Of a stretch of DNA of 64,000 bases, positions 27,032 through 36,985 are shown in pieces. Numbering within the stretch: position 1 is the stretch's first letter; every line of letters begins with the position of its first letter. The position numbers and the translations under genes were made by a program. Source of the DNA: an uncultured Granulosicoccaceae bacterium (lineage in GTDB: Bacteria; Pseudomonadota; Gammaproteobacteria; Granulosicoccales; Granulosicoccaceae); contig CALLBO010000026.1 in assembly GCA_937998875.1 (NCBI GenBank), positions 1-64,000 of the forward strand, read 5' to 3'. Under the pieces are notes generated by a model. The model had not been told where the DNA came from. It ran no database searches and saw only the letters and a program-made list of their open reading frames with translations.

Positions 27032-28642
27032 ATGGGATTCTCTGGAATTACCAGAATAAAGCGAGCTAAAGGTTTGCTGAGAGCATCTGTGTTGGCCATT
27101 GCGGCAACTGCGATGATGCAAGCGCCGATGGCACAGGCCGAAGACAGCGTTTTAACAGTCAACATGCATTCGGATTTGAAAATTGTTGATCCAATCTGGA
27201 CCACAGCATACATGTCTCGTAACTACGGTTACATGGTGTATGACACTCTGTTTGCAATGAATACCAAAGGCGAAGTATTGCCGCAAATGGTCGATACTTT
27301 CAAGATCGCAGATGACGGCTTAACCTATGATTTCACTTTGCGGGAAGGCTTGAAGTTTCACGACGATGCACCTGTTACCAGTGAAGATGTCATTGCATCA
27401 CTGCAGCGCTGGGGGCAGAAAGATGCAATGGGTCAAAAGATGTTGACCTTCGTGGCTGAAATGACAGCTACCGGCGACAATTCATTCCAGTTTAAAATGA
27501 ACGAGCCAACCGGCATGGTTATCCAGGCGCTCGGTAAACCCTCTTCTAATGTGCCGTTCATCATGCCGGCAAGAATCGCCGCCACCCCACCAGGTGATCA
27601 AATAACTGAATACATCGGAAGCGGTCCATTTGTATTCCTGGAAGATGAATGGAAGCCTGGTGATAAAGCAGAATTTGCAAAGTTCGAAGGCTACGTTCCG
27701 CGTTCGGAACCTGCCGACGGTCTGGCGGGTGGTAAGGAAGTATTTGTCGACAAAGTCGTATGGAAAGTCATCCGCGATCAACAAACCAAGATGAATGCGT
27801 TATCAAAAGGTGAGCTGGATGTTATTGAGCAGCCTGCGCACGACTTACTGCCACTCATGGAGCAAGACGAGAATATCAAACTGATCGATCTGAACCCGTT
27901 CGGCAGTCAGTACACGTTCCGGTTTAATGTTCTCCATCCTCCGTTTGACAACCCCAAAATTCGTCAGGCATTAATGTATGCATTCGATCAGGAAGAGTTT
28001 CTGTTCGCAGCTGTAGGAGATGAGGCATATTTCAAAACCTGTAAGGCGATGTTTATTTGCGGTACTCCAATTGCCACCGAAAAGGGTTTTGAAGACATGC
28101 TTTCCGGCAATATCGAGAAAGCGAAAGAGATGATCAAAGAGGCAGGCTACGACGGTACGCCGGTATTGCTCATGCATCCAACTGACCTAACTATTCTTGA
28201 GCCGCTTCCACCTGTAGCGAAAGCAATCATGGAAGATATCGGCTTGGTAGTAGATATGCAGGCAATGGATTGGCAAACATTGGTCGGACGCCGAAACAAG
28301 CAGGAACCTGTGGCCGAGGGTGGTTGGAATGCCTTTATCACTGCCTGGAATTCCGTTGATAATGCAAGCCCGCTTACTACGCCGTTTTTAAACGCTGGTT
28401 GCGACAAGGCTTTGTTTGGTTGGCCGTGCGATGAGCAGATTCAGTCTCTACGTGATGAGTTCTCACGCGAACCTGATCCTGCCAAGCAACTCGCCATCGT
28501 TGAGAAGCTGCAAATGCGTGTTGCTGAGTATCCAACGCACATTCACCTGGGTCAGTATTTACAGCCTCACGCAATGGGAAAAAATATTTCCGGGGCACCG
28601 GTGTCTCCAGTACCTGCTTTCTGGGGATACAAGAAAGACTAG
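27032..28642 (+). CDS. Peptide/dipeptide-type ABC transporter substrate-binding protein (family 5)
   Basis: A periplasmic solute receptor of 536 residues. The signal peptide is basic (RIKRAKGLLRAS), then hydrophobic, with cleavage likely after AQA near residue 36. The mature protein has the SBP_bac_5 order: a DPIWTTAYMSRNYGYMVYDTL start, then YDFTLREGLKFHDDAPVTSEDVIASLQRW and the later NNPKIRQALMYAFD-type segment. Family members bind di- and oligopeptides, glutathione, opines or nickel chelates. It is first of a complete four-gene transporter operon. Confidence 0.92.
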   Translation: MGFSGITRIKRAKGLLRASVLAIAATAMMQAPMAQAEDSVLTVNMHSDLKIVDPIWTTAYMSRNYGYMVYDTLFAMNTKGEVLPQMVDTFKIADDGLTYDFTLREGLKFHDDAPVTSEDVIASLQRWGQKDAMGQKMLTFVAEMTATGDNSFQFKMNEPTGMVIQALGKPSSNVPFIMPARIAATPPGDQITEYIGSGPFVFLEDEWKPGDKAEFAKFEGYVPRSEPADGLAGGKEVFVDKVVWKVIRDQQTKMNALSKGELDVIEQPAHDLLPLMEQDENIKLIDLNPFGSQYTFRFNVLHPPFDNPKIRQALMYAFDQEEFLFAAVGDEAYFKTCKAMFICGTPIATEKGFEDMLSGNIEKAKEMIKEAGYDGTPVLLMHPTDLTILEPLPPVAKAIMEDIGLVVDMQAMDWQTLVGRRNKQEPVAEGGWNAFITAWNSVDNASPLTTPFLNAGCDKALFGWPCDEQIQSLRDEFSREPDPAKQLAIVEKLQMRVAEYPTHIHLGQYLQPHAMGKNISGAPVSPVPAFWGYKKD

Positions 28643-28655
28643 TAAATCTGTTGCC

Positions 28656-28681
28656 GGCTGCATCCGATAGTGGATGCAGCC
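28656..28681 (+). terminator. Hairpin between the binding-protein and permease genes
   Basis: GGCTGCATCC (28656-28665), loop GATAGT, GGATGCAGCC (28672-28681): a perfect ten-base-pair stem 14 bases after the binding-protein stop. It lacks a T tract, so it more likely blocks 3' exonuclease or attenuates, giving more binding protein than permease. Confidence 0.65.
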
Positions 28682-28754
28682 AGCGTGTTTACCTATCACA
28701 GGCTGCATTCTACATTTTGGCAATCGATAACAAAGGCAATACTAACGACTAGCT

Positions 28755-29696
28755 ATGTGGCCTTATTTACTAAAAAGAATATTGGCCACAATACCTGTAG
28801 TACTGGTTGTTATGGTTATTGTGTTTTTGATGTTACGCCTGACTCCAGGTGACCCTGCTGCCAATATTGCCGGTGATGCGGCTACCTCTGAAGATATAGC
28901 AGAATTGCGAGTCAAGCTCGGCCTGGAAGAGCCGCTGCCGGTGCAGTTTGCCATCTATGCCAAAAATCTACTTAAGGGTGATTTCGGCGAATCATTCTAT
29001 TACAAGCGGCCAGTGATGAGCATGGTTGCAGATGGTATTGAACCAACGTTGTCGCTTGCGCTTTTTACCATTGTAATTGCCTGCCTGATTGCGGTACCAC
29101 TCGGTACGCTTGCAGCTTTCAAGCAAGGCTCATGGGTTGACAGGTTGATTATGGCTTTTTCTGTCATCGGCTTTTCGGTGCCGGTATTCGTAATCGGGTA
29201 CGTCCTGATTTATTTTCTGGCCGTCAAACTGGAGTGGTTTCCAGTACAGGGTTACCAGCGGATTGGTGATGGTGTTGCTGGCTGGGCTTATCGATTAATC
29301 CTGCCAGCCACCGCATTATCGGTAATATTTATCGCATTGATTGCCCGCATGACCCGCACCAGCGTGCTGGAAGTGCTGAATGAAGACTATATAAGAACCG
29401 CACGCGCCAAAGGTCTGCCGCAAAGTAAAGTGCTGCTGAAGCACGCGCTGCGAAATGCCGCGGTACCGATTGTTACTGTCATCGGGATTGCAATTGCAAT
29501 TCTAATCAGCGGTGTGGTTGTTACAGAAAGTGTTTTTGTTATACCCGGGTTGGGGTTGCTGACGCTTGATGCGATTCAGGGCAGGGACTATCCCACGGTG
29601 CAGGCACTGATACTGCTGTTTTCACTGGTGTACATTATAGTTAATCTATTGATTGATGTCGCCTATACGCTACTCGATCCGCGCATCCGATACTGA
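28755..29696 (+). CDS. ABC transporter permease, DppB type
   Basis: The first inner-membrane subunit of the importer, 313 residues. It has the DppB N-terminal helix with LKRILATIPVVLVVMVIVFLMLRLTPGDPA, six hydrophobic segments, and the cytoplasmic EAA loop around NEDYIRTARAKGLPQSKVLLKHALRNA that contacts the ATPase. The next gene starts two bases after its stop. Confidence 0.93.
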   Translation: MWPYLLKRILATIPVVLVVMVIVFLMLRLTPGDPAANIAGDAATSEDIAELRVKLGLEEPLPVQFAIYAKNLLKGDFGESFYYKRPVMSMVADGIEPTLSLALFTIVIACLIAVPLGTLAAFKQGSWVDRLIMAFSVIGFSVPVFVIGYVLIYFLAVKLEWFPVQGYQRIGDGVAGWAYRLILPATALSVIFIALIARMTRTSVLEVLNEDYIRTARAKGLPQSKVLLKHALRNAAVPIVTVIGIAIAILISGVVVTESVFVIPGLGLLTLDAIQGRDYPTVQALILLFSLVYIIVNLLIDVAYTLLDPRIRY

Positions 29697-29697
29697 T

Positions 29698-30627
29698 ATG
29701 AGCGACAACATCATTTCAGAAGAGTCTGCGGAGTCAGTTGACTATAGCCATCAACCGTCTGTCTGGTCGCGCCTGATGCGTAACCCGAGTGTGATCATTG
29801 GCGGCTTGTTGATTGCGCTTATCGTTTCTTTAGTACCCGCCGCTCCATTCCTGACACCGCTGGATCCTACCGATATTTCACCACGGAATCGCAATAAGGT
29901 GCCCGGTTTTGAAACCATCCATAAGGATGATCAAGGCAACAGGTACACACAGGTTGCCCACATGGGTACCGACAAGTTAGGGCGCGATGTCTTTGCCCGG
30001 GTTATCTATGGTGCACGGGTTTCATTGATGGTCGGGCTGCTTGTTGCTGTAATTGCGGTATCTATTGGTCTGTTTATCGGGTTAATAGCAGGGTACTTCC
30101 GTCTCGTTGATGCGGTGGTTATGCGTGTGATGGATGGATTAATGGCTATACCGGCCATTCTGCTGGCAATCGCTTTGGTGTCTTTATCCGGTGCTACCTT
30201 GTTTACTGTCATCATGGCGATTGTTATTCCGGAAATTCCCAGAGTCGTGCGTCTGGTGAGGTCCATTGTGCTCGCCATAAGAGAAGAACCCTATGTTGAG
30301 GCAGCCATTTCTGTAGGTACGCCAACACCAAAAATATTGTACCGTCATGTGCTGCCGAACACTATCGCGCCTTTAATTGTCCAGGGTACCTTCATCTGTG
30401 GTTCCGCTATTTTGCTTGAAGCGATTCTAAGTTTTCTGGGGGTGGGGGTACCACCGGAGATACCAACCTGGGGGAACATCATGGCGCAAGGCCGGGACCT
30501 TTTTCAAATCTACCCACACAGTATTTTTTATCCGGGTATTTTTCTGACGTTGACAGTGCTTGCAATCAATATGCTCGGTGACGGTTTACGTGATGCCATT
30601 GATCCGCGTATGTCCAAGGAGATCTAG
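29698..30627 (+). CDS. ABC transporter permease, DppC type
   Basis: The second permease, 309 residues from ATG 29698. The frame is open to 29653, but that would overlap dppB by 44 bases, so 29698 is preferred. DppC features are the N-terminal SRLMRNPSVIIGGLLIALI helix, HMGTDKLGRDVFARVIYGARVSL, and the EAA loop EPYVEAAISVGTPTPKILYRHVLPN. It pairs with the upstream DppB-type subunit to form the channel. Confidence 0.93.
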   Translation: MSDNIISEESAESVDYSHQPSVWSRLMRNPSVIIGGLLIALIVSLVPAAPFLTPLDPTDISPRNRNKVPGFETIHKDDQGNRYTQVAHMGTDKLGRDVFARVIYGARVSLMVGLLVAVIAVSIGLFIGLIAGYFRLVDAVVMRVMDGLMAIPAILLAIALVSLSGATLFTVIMAIVIPEIPRVVRLVRSIVLAIREEPYVEAAISVGTPTPKILYRHVLPNTIAPLIVQGTFICGSAILLEAILSFLGVGVPPEIPTWGNIMAQGRDLFQIYPHSIFYPGIFLTLTVLAINMLGDGLRDAIDPRMSKEI

Positions 30628-30629
30628 CG

Positions 30630-32267
30630 GTGCCCCTTGATCAACACAATGTGTTGTCGGTAAAAAACCTGACTATAGATTTACCCCGCAATGCCGATCG
30701 TAAACACGCCGTGCGTGACGTCTCGTTTGACGTCGCGCCAGGGGAAGTGGTTTGTCTGGTAGGAGAGTCAGGATCGGGTAAATCAGTTATTGCCTTCTCG
30801 GTAATGGGCTTGCTGGCCAAAGCACTGAACGTGAGCGCTGGCTCGATCGAATTGGAGGGCGAGCATCTGGTTGATGTAACAGAAGACCGGCTACGTGAGT
30901 TGCGGTGTACTCGAATGGGGATGATATTTCAGGAACCGATGACCGCATTGAACCCGGTTATGCGTTGTGGCGATCAGATTGACGAAGTGTTGCAGGAGCA
31001 TACAAAGCTATCGTCAGATCAGCGTCGCCAGAAAGTGCTCGACATGATTGAGCAAGTGCATTTGCCAGACCCGCAGCGCATGTACTCGTCATACCCACAT
31101 CAGTTATCGGGTGGTCAGCGACAGCGCATCATGATTGCCATGGCTCTGATTCTGGAGCCGGTATTACTAATTGCAGATGAACCTACGACTGCTCTGGATG
31201 TCACCACGCAAGCACAGATTCTGCATTTGATTCGCGAATTACAGAGCGAAAAGCAAACCGGTGTACTGTTCATCACACACGATTTTGGCGTGGTGGCTGA
31301 GTTAGGTGACCGCGTAGCAGTGTTAAAGCAGGGTGAACTGGTTGAATTCGGTACTACCCGGCAAGTACTGTCAGCACCGCAGCATCCGTATACCCAAATG
31401 CTAATTTCATCGGTTCCGCGTCATGAGCCCCCGGATCGAAAACCGCTGGCGCATGATGCACCTGTTGTTTTGCGCACAGAGAAACTTAAAAAACAATACT
31501 TTAGTTTTTCTCTTGGTAAACGGCGCAATGTGGTCGACGCAGCTGTCGATATCTCGGTAGAGATTCGCAAAGGTGAGACGCTTGGTGTCGTCGGTGAATC
31601 TGGCTCTGGTAAATCAACTGTTGCGCGTTGTATAACCTGGCTGATCGAAAGCACAGACGGAAAAATCTATTTGTCTGGTGACAACATCGCACAACTTAAC
31701 AGCAAAGAGTTAAGAAAGCTGAGACGCAAAGTACAAATCATTTTTCAGGACCCGTATCGTTCTCTTAATCCTCGCCGCACAGTGGGTCAGTCAATTATCG
31801 AAGGGCCAATGAACTACGGTGAGAGCAAAGCTGATGCGATACAACATGCACGCGAATTAATGGAACTGGTACAGCTCAATCCTGACGGACTCGATCGTTA
31901 CCCGCACCAGTTTTCAGGCGGGCAACGGCAGCGCGTATGCATAGCACGGGCGCTGGCTATGAGACCCGAGCTGCTGGTTGCAGATGAAGCAGTGTCTGCG
32001 CTGGATGTATCTGTACAAGCACAGGTGTTAACGTTGCTTGAAGAGATCCGTGATCGCATGCAACTGGCAATGTTGTTTATCACGCACGATCTGCGAGTCG
32101 CCGCTCAAGTATGCGATACCGTCGCAGTGATGTCCAAAGGACGGGTAGTGGAGTACGGGTCTGCAAAAGAGATGTTCCAGAACCCTCAGCATGAGTACAC
32201 CAAGGCGCTGTTTGAAGCCGCACCCGGCAGAGATTTTGTTTTTGGCGGCAATCCTAACTCAATGTAG
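30630..32267 (+). CDS. Fused dipeptide ABC transporter ATPase (DppD-DppF)
   Basis: A 545-residue protein with two complete ATPase domains, so one gene replaces the usual DppD and DppF. Domain 1 has Walker A GESGSGKS (near 46-53), signature LSGGQRQR and Walker B LLIADEPT. Domain 2 has Walker A GESGSGKS near 320, signature FSGGQRQR and LLVADEAVSALD, where DEA replaces the usual DEP. The start is a GTG at 30630 with AAGGAG upstream. The 3' end overlaps the convergent M20 gene in its restored frame by 14 bases. Confidence 0.93.
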   Translation: MPLDQHNVLSVKNLTIDLPRNADRKHAVRDVSFDVAPGEVVCLVGESGSGKSVIAFSVMGLLAKALNVSAGSIELEGEHLVDVTEDRLRELRCTRMGMIFQEPMTALNPVMRCGDQIDEVLQEHTKLSSDQRRQKVLDMIEQVHLPDPQRMYSSYPHQLSGGQRQRIMIAMALILEPVLLIADEPTTALDVTTQAQILHLIRELQSEKQTGVLFITHDFGVVAELGDRVAVLKQGELVEFGTTRQVLSAPQHPYTQMLISSVPRHEPPDRKPLAHDAPVVLRTEKLKKQYFSFSLGKRRNVVDAAVDISVEIRKGETLGVVGESGSGKSTVARCITWLIESTDGKIYLSGDNIAQLNSKELRKLRRKVQIIFQDPYRSLNPRRTVGQSIIEGPMNYGESKADAIQHARELMELVQLNPDGLDRYPHQFSGGQRQRVCIARALAMRPELLVADEAVSALDVSVQAQVLTLLEEIRDRMQLAMLFITHDLRVAAQVCDTVAVMSKGRVVEYGSAKEMFQNPQHEYTKALFEAAPGRDFVFGGNPNSM

Positions 32268-33383
32268 AGAGGAGTCCGGCCATTAGTTTGCCGCGTGTAG
32301 CGAGGCTGTCTATTTCTATATGTTCGTTCAATGTGTGCAATCCCGCTCCCTGCACACCGAGTGAATCCAGAGAAGGAATACCCATAGCACCGGTGAAGTT
32401 GGCATCTGATCCCCCCCTGCCATGTGAGAAGGAAGCTCCTGGCCGAGCTCTTTAGCAAGCTTAACCGCGTGCTCGTATAATGCCTTGGTGCCGTTATCCG
32501 GCTCCCAGACCGGTCTTGTTACACCACGTCTAACGCTAAATTTAACGTCCGATTCATCATCGTTGAGGGCCATCATTGCCGCAACACCTTTGTCGAGATC
32601 CTGTTGATTCCGGGCCATCGACAGTGCTTGCGCCTTGCAGCTTGATGGCACACAGTTAACCCATTGGCCACCACTAACTACACTGACTGAAAAGGTGCAA
32701 TCATCTGTGGTCATGTCTTCTATCTGGATTAGTCTGTGCGCCATTTCTTTCACTGCTGATTTACCCAGGCGCGGATCGACACCAGCATGAACAGGTACAC
32801 CATGCGTTTCCAGGTGATATCGTGCAATAGCGTAGCGTCCCCAGACCACACCGCCATCATTCATTGCTGGCTCAGGCACCAACACGTACTTGTGCGCTTT
32901 AGCTGTGGCTTCTATCAGGCCACGAGCGGATGGAGTTCCGATCTCTTCGTCGGGTGTGAAGAGCACAGTGAGAGGCAGTGGTGTAGTAAACCCCGATTGC
33001 TGTATTTGTCTTATCGCTTCGAGTGATAGATAGTTACCGCCTTTCATGTCTTGAATGCCAGGGCCCCAGCACTTGTTGCCTTTACGATGAAACGGCAAGG
33101 CCTCTAAGGTACCAATCGGATGAACGGTATCCATGTGACCCGCGATCAGGATACCGGGTTGACCCTGATTCGGGTGTGGCAGTGTTGCCCGTACGCTGTC
33201 ACCAATTCCGGGTTGACCCGGGATACGTTCGAGTGATGCGCCTAGCTCCGCTAAGTCAATACTCGCAAGATCCATCATGCGATTTACTGCTGTTGCGTCA
33301 TAGGTGGGGCTTTCGCATTCTATCCAGGGTTTCAACCCTTCGAGCATTCGGTCGGTATCAAACGGTAGACGGGTGAAGTCCAT
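32254..33383 (-). pseudogene. M20-family peptidase/deacylase with a frameshift near the 3' end
   Basis: A Zn-dependent M20 (ArgE/DapE/CPG2-type) hydrolase: ILIAGHMDTVHPIG, GIQDMKGGNYLSLEA and TPDEEIGTPS carry the metal and catalytic residues. The frame ends abnormally in MAGGDQMPTSPVLWVF at 32328. Moving by one base at a run of seven G (plus-strand C tract 32411-32417) restores the family ending SDANFTGAMGIPSLDSLG then HTLNEHIEIDSLATRG, with a stop at 32254. Eight G would restore GGGSDAN. It is a recent frameshift, a slippage site or a sequencing error. The gene is last in the minus-strand hydrolase operon. Confidence 0.8.
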
Positions 33384-33425
33384 AGCTGTTCTCGAGAGTG
33401 GCTGCTTGTTGTGAATACTGATGTT

Positions 33426-34595
33426 CTATAATACTTGTTCCGGTGCTGTCCGTTGTTCAATGAGTCTGGCGTAAATAGAGGCCCCCACCGGAAGTATGCT
33501 CTCATCCAGAAAAAAGCCATCATTATGCAGTGGCAGCGAACCTTCATGACCCACTGTGCAATATGCGCCAGGTATTACATGGAGCATATCCGCAAAATCT
33601 TCCGAACCGGTCTGCAGTTCTTCTGTTATGTTTGAGTTTTGCTTGCCAACAACATCGGATGCAACATCCAGCATCGCATGAGACAAAGTTTCATCATTAA
33701 CGAGAACACTAAAAATCTCGCGGTTATCAAATTCAATTTTGGCACCAAAGCCGATTGCCATACCGGCGCACAAATCTGTGATTCTTTGACGTACCTTGTC
33801 CGCAAGAGCGGAGTCAAAGAATCGCATCGTGCCCGAGATGGTGCAATCCGACGGTATTACATTGTATGCGGCACCGGCATGGATTTGAGTTACTGACAAC
33901 ACCAGCGGGTCCGTAGGTGATACGTTGCGACTGACTATGGTCTGAAGTTGCTGTACCAGATTGGCACCGATAATAATTGGATCAACAGATTCTTGTGGCC
34001 TCGCCGCATGAGAACCGGAGGCAGTGATGCGTATATCAAAAAAATCAGCACCGGCCATTGCCTGACCGGGCTTTACTCCCACGGTACCGGGTTGTCCATT
34101 TGGAATGTTATACATGCCGTAGATTTCATCGCAGGGAAATCTATCAAACAATGCATCGTCCAGCATGGCTCTGGCGCCACCCAACCCTTCCTCTGCGGGT
34201 TGAAAAATAAACACCGCTTTGCCAGAGAAATTTTTTGATGCGGCGAGATATCGAGCTGCACCCAATAACATGGTGGTATGAGCATCGTGACCACAGGCGT
34301 GCATAACACCGGGAGTCTTCGAAGCGAATGGCAGGTTGGTTTTTTCTTCTATAGGGAGTGCGTCCATGTCTGCACGCAGTCCGATGGTGCGACCCGGGCC
34401 GTTACCATTGAGCACACCAACCACACCGGTTTTACCAATACCCGTGTGCACTTCGATGCCCCATTGATTAAGCAGATCTGAGACAATGCCAGAGGTGCGG
34501 ACCTCCTCCATGCCAAGCTCAGGGTGCTCGTGAAAGTCACGTCTTATTGCAATCAGGTCATCGGTGAACGATTCGATCTCGGGTATAACTGGCAT
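33426..34595 (-). CDS. M20D amidohydrolase (hippurate hydrolase/N-acyl amino acid type)
   Basis: A metal-dependent amidohydrolase of 389 residues. The N-terminus reads IAIRRDFHEHPELGMEE. The metal site is ACGHDAHT near 102-109 with PAEEGLGGA near 136-144; the dimerisation-domain segment ASGSHAARPQESVDP is intact. The closest functional classes are HipO and N-acyl-L-amino acid amidohydrolases, cytoplasmic enzymes releasing an acyl or aroyl group from an amino acid. It is third in the operon, downstream of the C45-family gene by 20 bases. Confidence 0.9.
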   Translation of the reverse strand: MPVIPEIESFTDDLIAIRRDFHEHPELGMEEVRTSGIVSDLLNQWGIEVHTGIGKTGVVGVLNGNGPGRTIGLRADMDALPIEEKTNLPFASKTPGVMHACGHDAHTTMLLGAARYLAASKNFSGKAVFIFQPAEEGLGGARAMLDDALFDRFPCDEIYGMYNIPNGQPGTVGVKPGQAMAGADFFDIRITASGSHAARPQESVDPIIIGANLVQQLQTIVSRNVSPTDPLVLSVTQIHAGAAYNVIPSDCTISGTMRFFDSALADKVRQRITDLCAGMAIGFGAKIEFDNREIFSVLVNDETLSHAMLDVASDVVGKQNSNITEELQTGSEDFADMLHVIPGAYCTVGHEGSLPLHNDGFFLDESILPVGASIYARLIEQRTAPEQVL

Positions 34596-34615
34596 GGTTT
34601 ACTCCGGAAAATTAT

Positions 34616-35737
34616 TCAATTGAGCTTGTGCTCGGTAAAGTCTGTTATGGACGGTTGTGCAGCACTTACCCACAACGTTTTCTCTGTCAGGTTCATGGCC
34701 ACAGCCACAACGGTCTCTATTTGTGCAATTTCCGGCAGGCTGTCATTTGCAAAGCGACAAATAGATTCGAGCCCGTTAGATGTATCGCACAGTAACTTTT
34801 TTATGTCTGAAAAATTCCTGATCGCAGAAAGGTGTTTTTGTGCTGTCTCCAGGCGATTAACTGTTGAGGTATTGCCTGCAATACCCGCGTCGTCGGAAGC
34901 GAAAGCCTGATTTAGAAAATGGTTGGTATGGCATAGCTGCCCACCGTTTGACGGAAGTACTTTGCAACCGGCTGGCGAAATCTCAAGGCTCGCTATATCC
35001 CCACTTTCATCTGCGATCATGATGTTGCTTGAGCTTGCGTAGGGCAATTGCTGCGCAAATTCGCAAGCCTCTCTCACGGTGCCGCACTCCAATAATGCAC
35101 GCAATAGAAAATGCACTGGCATACCTTCGGACTGACCATCGGTATGGGAACGCAGGATGTTTAGACTCACGCCAAAACCTTGATCATTTATGCCAATTTT
35201 TGCAAGCATCCCGGCTTCGGTAACCGTGATGTAGGCGGGAGCATTGTCTGGTACGGCATGTAAGACAATAAGACCTTGACGCTGCAGACTTACCCAGTCC
35301 CAGTTCTGTGCAAGCCAGACAGGTGATTTTTCACGAGCTATGGCGAGCGATGTACATTCGTTGGCATGAGTGTCGACACTGTCATCTACATTGTGCCCGT
35401 CACTGGCCATTGCATGCTGTAGGAAGTCGGGTGGCAAAATCTCTGTGCGGCAATTCAGTGCGAGTAGCGAGTCGTCTTGTACGCCACTGCCCGTTGCAAT
35501 ACCATGCAACTCGTCAAGTAGGTGAGGTGTATATTTATTGAGCACATTTTCATGCACACGAGCTTTTTTGATTGCATCAGGCCAACTGATATCGCAGAGC
35601 TCGAAGGTTTTTTTATAGGTCGCAAGTGAATGTTGGATGCGCTCACTGCTGAGTTGTCCGGTCATTGTTCCGCAGGCAGCATTATCCCCTCGGACACATA
35701 CCAGTGGCAATGGAGTATGTTGAGTTTTCTGACTCAT
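34616..35737 (-). CDS. C45-family autoproteolytic acyltransferase/hydrolase
   Basis: A 373-residue Ntn-hydrolase-fold protein of the peptidase C45 (isopenicillin N acyltransferase-like) family. The nucleophile after self-cleavage would be Cys128 in NECTSLAI. The preceding ATGSGVQDDSLLALNCRTEI and following WLAQNWDWVSLQRQGLIVLHA are typical of the family. No signal peptide is visible, so it is probably cytoplasmic. In bacteria these enzymes cleave or transfer N-acyl groups on amino acids or peptides. It lies between an M24 and an M20D gene, suggesting joint processing of an acylated or modified peptide. Substrate unknown. Confidence 0.85.
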   Translation of the reverse strand: MSQKTQHTPLPLVCVRGDNAACGTMTGQLSSERIQHSLATYKKTFELCDISWPDAIKKARVHENVLNKYTPHLLDELHGIATGSGVQDDSLLALNCRTEILPPDFLQHAMASDGHNVDDSVDTHANECTSLAIAREKSPVWLAQNWDWVSLQRQGLIVLHAVPDNAPAYITVTEAGMLAKIGINDQGFGVSLNILRSHTDGQSEGMPVHFLLRALLECGTVREACEFAQQLPYASSSNIMIADESGDIASLEISPAGCKVLPSNGGQLCHTNHFLNQAFASDDAGIAGNTSTVNRLETAQKHLSAIRNFSDIKKLLCDTSNGLESICRFANDSLPEIAQIETVVAVAMNLTEKTLWVSAAQPSITDFTEHKLN

Positions 35738-35827
35738 TGGATGCTTCGTCTTTGGCCTCTGACCCCAACACCATCATGTCAGAGGAATACCGCTACGGCA
35801 ACTATAGAAATGATAGTGCGCCCGTGA

Positions 35828-36985
35828 TCAACCAACCACCAGAAGATCCAGGGGCGAACGACTCAGGCGTTCAACGCCATTGTTATTCACCAACACGGAG
35901 TGCCCCCAACACATCGCATGGCCGTTGTCGCTGTCCATTAAAATCATATGTAAAAAGTAGACGTTGCCAGCGTTCATCAGGAGCGGGTTGTCTTCATAGA
36001 ACATCGGAAAGTCTACCCAGATCGGATTAAATACTGCACCCATACCATAACCACAAGCCTGCATACGTGCATGCTTTAGCCCATGCGCATCAAATACATT
36101 TTTATGCGCGGTGTATACGTCACCCATAGGTTTACCGGGCCGAATCGCCTCTTCACAAGCAATCAGTGCTTCGGTAGCCGCTGCGTGCATAGCGCGATGT
36201 TTATCAGTGGCCTTACCAACGAGAACTGTTCGCATCATTGCTGCCTGATAGCGAAAGTATGCCCCGGACCATTCCAATGTGAGTTGATCTTGCGCTGAAA
36301 GGTGTCGCGGTGCTGACTGGTAGCGGCAAAGCAGTGCCGCTTCATTGGAACCGATGATAAACTCATTGCCTGCGTAACCACCTCCACCTTTGAATACCGC
36401 ACCCTGCATGGCGGCGAGTATGTCACCTTCAAATGCGCCCGGGCACGTGATCTCCAGTGCGGCGTCAAGTGCATCGTCGCTAAGATTGGCGGCTTTTCTA
36501 TGGTATTTAATTTCCTGTTCGCTCTTGTCGCGACGCAGATGTCTTATCAGGTTTGATGCGTCAGTCAATTGAGTGTCTGTAAGTGCTTCGTAAACAAGGT
36601 TTCCGCTATGAGCTGTGAGTCCTGCCGTTTGTGTTTCGATCCCAAGGTGGCCACCCACTAGTTTCATCTCAGCCAGAAGCAACGCCAGGTGAGATGCCGG
36701 GTTTGCTCCTTCGACCTCAGTCCAGATATGAATTTGATCATCAGTTAGGGTAGATGTTTGCTGCGCCTGGCGCAGATCAGGTAAGCGAGTAAGTAACGCG
36801 ATTTCGCCATCGGCACGCAGCACCATGCATTGGAACATGGCGAAACCAAATGTATCGTAACCGGTAAGGTAGTAGTGGCTTTCAGGCGCGAACAACAACA
36901 TACCGTCAAGGCTGGCTTCCTTTATTGCTGTGGTAGCGCGGCCACATCGGGTTGCGAATTCGTCTGGGCTAAAGTGTACAGCCAT
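35828..36985 (-). CDS. M24-family (Xaa-Pro peptidase / creatinase-like) hydrolase
   Basis: A two-domain creatinase/prolidase fold of 385 residues. The N-terminal domain (about 1-150) carries FAPESHYYLTGYD. The pita-bread domain includes LTLEWSGAYFRYQAAMMRTVLVG, the central His segment, YGMGAVFNPIWVDFPMFYEDNP and VYFLHMILMDSDNGHAMCWGHSVLV. I cannot see the complete five-ligand metal set of true Xaa-Pro aminopeptidases, so it may be nearer to creatinase or ectoine-hydrolase-like enzymes. Start 36985 has GGAAG upstream; a longer frame reaches 37024. It is first in the hydrolase operon. Confidence 0.85.
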   Translation of the reverse strand: MAVHFSPDEFATRCGRATTAIKEASLDGMLLFAPESHYYLTGYDTFGFAMFQCMVLRADGEIALLTRLPDLRQAQQTSTLTDDQIHIWTEVEGANPASHLALLLAEMKLVGGHLGIETQTAGLTAHSGNLVYEALTDTQLTDASNLIRHLRRDKSEQEIKYHRKAANLSDDALDAALEITCPGAFEGDILAAMQGAVFKGGGGYAGNEFIIGSNEAALLCRYQSAPRHLSAQDQLTLEWSGAYFRYQAAMMRTVLVGKATDKHRAMHAAATEALIACEEAIRPGKPMGDVYTAHKNVFDAHGLKHARMQACGYGMGAVFNPIWVDFPMFYEDNPLLMNAGNVYFLHMILMDSDNGHAMCWGHSVLVNNNGVERLSRSPLDLLVVG

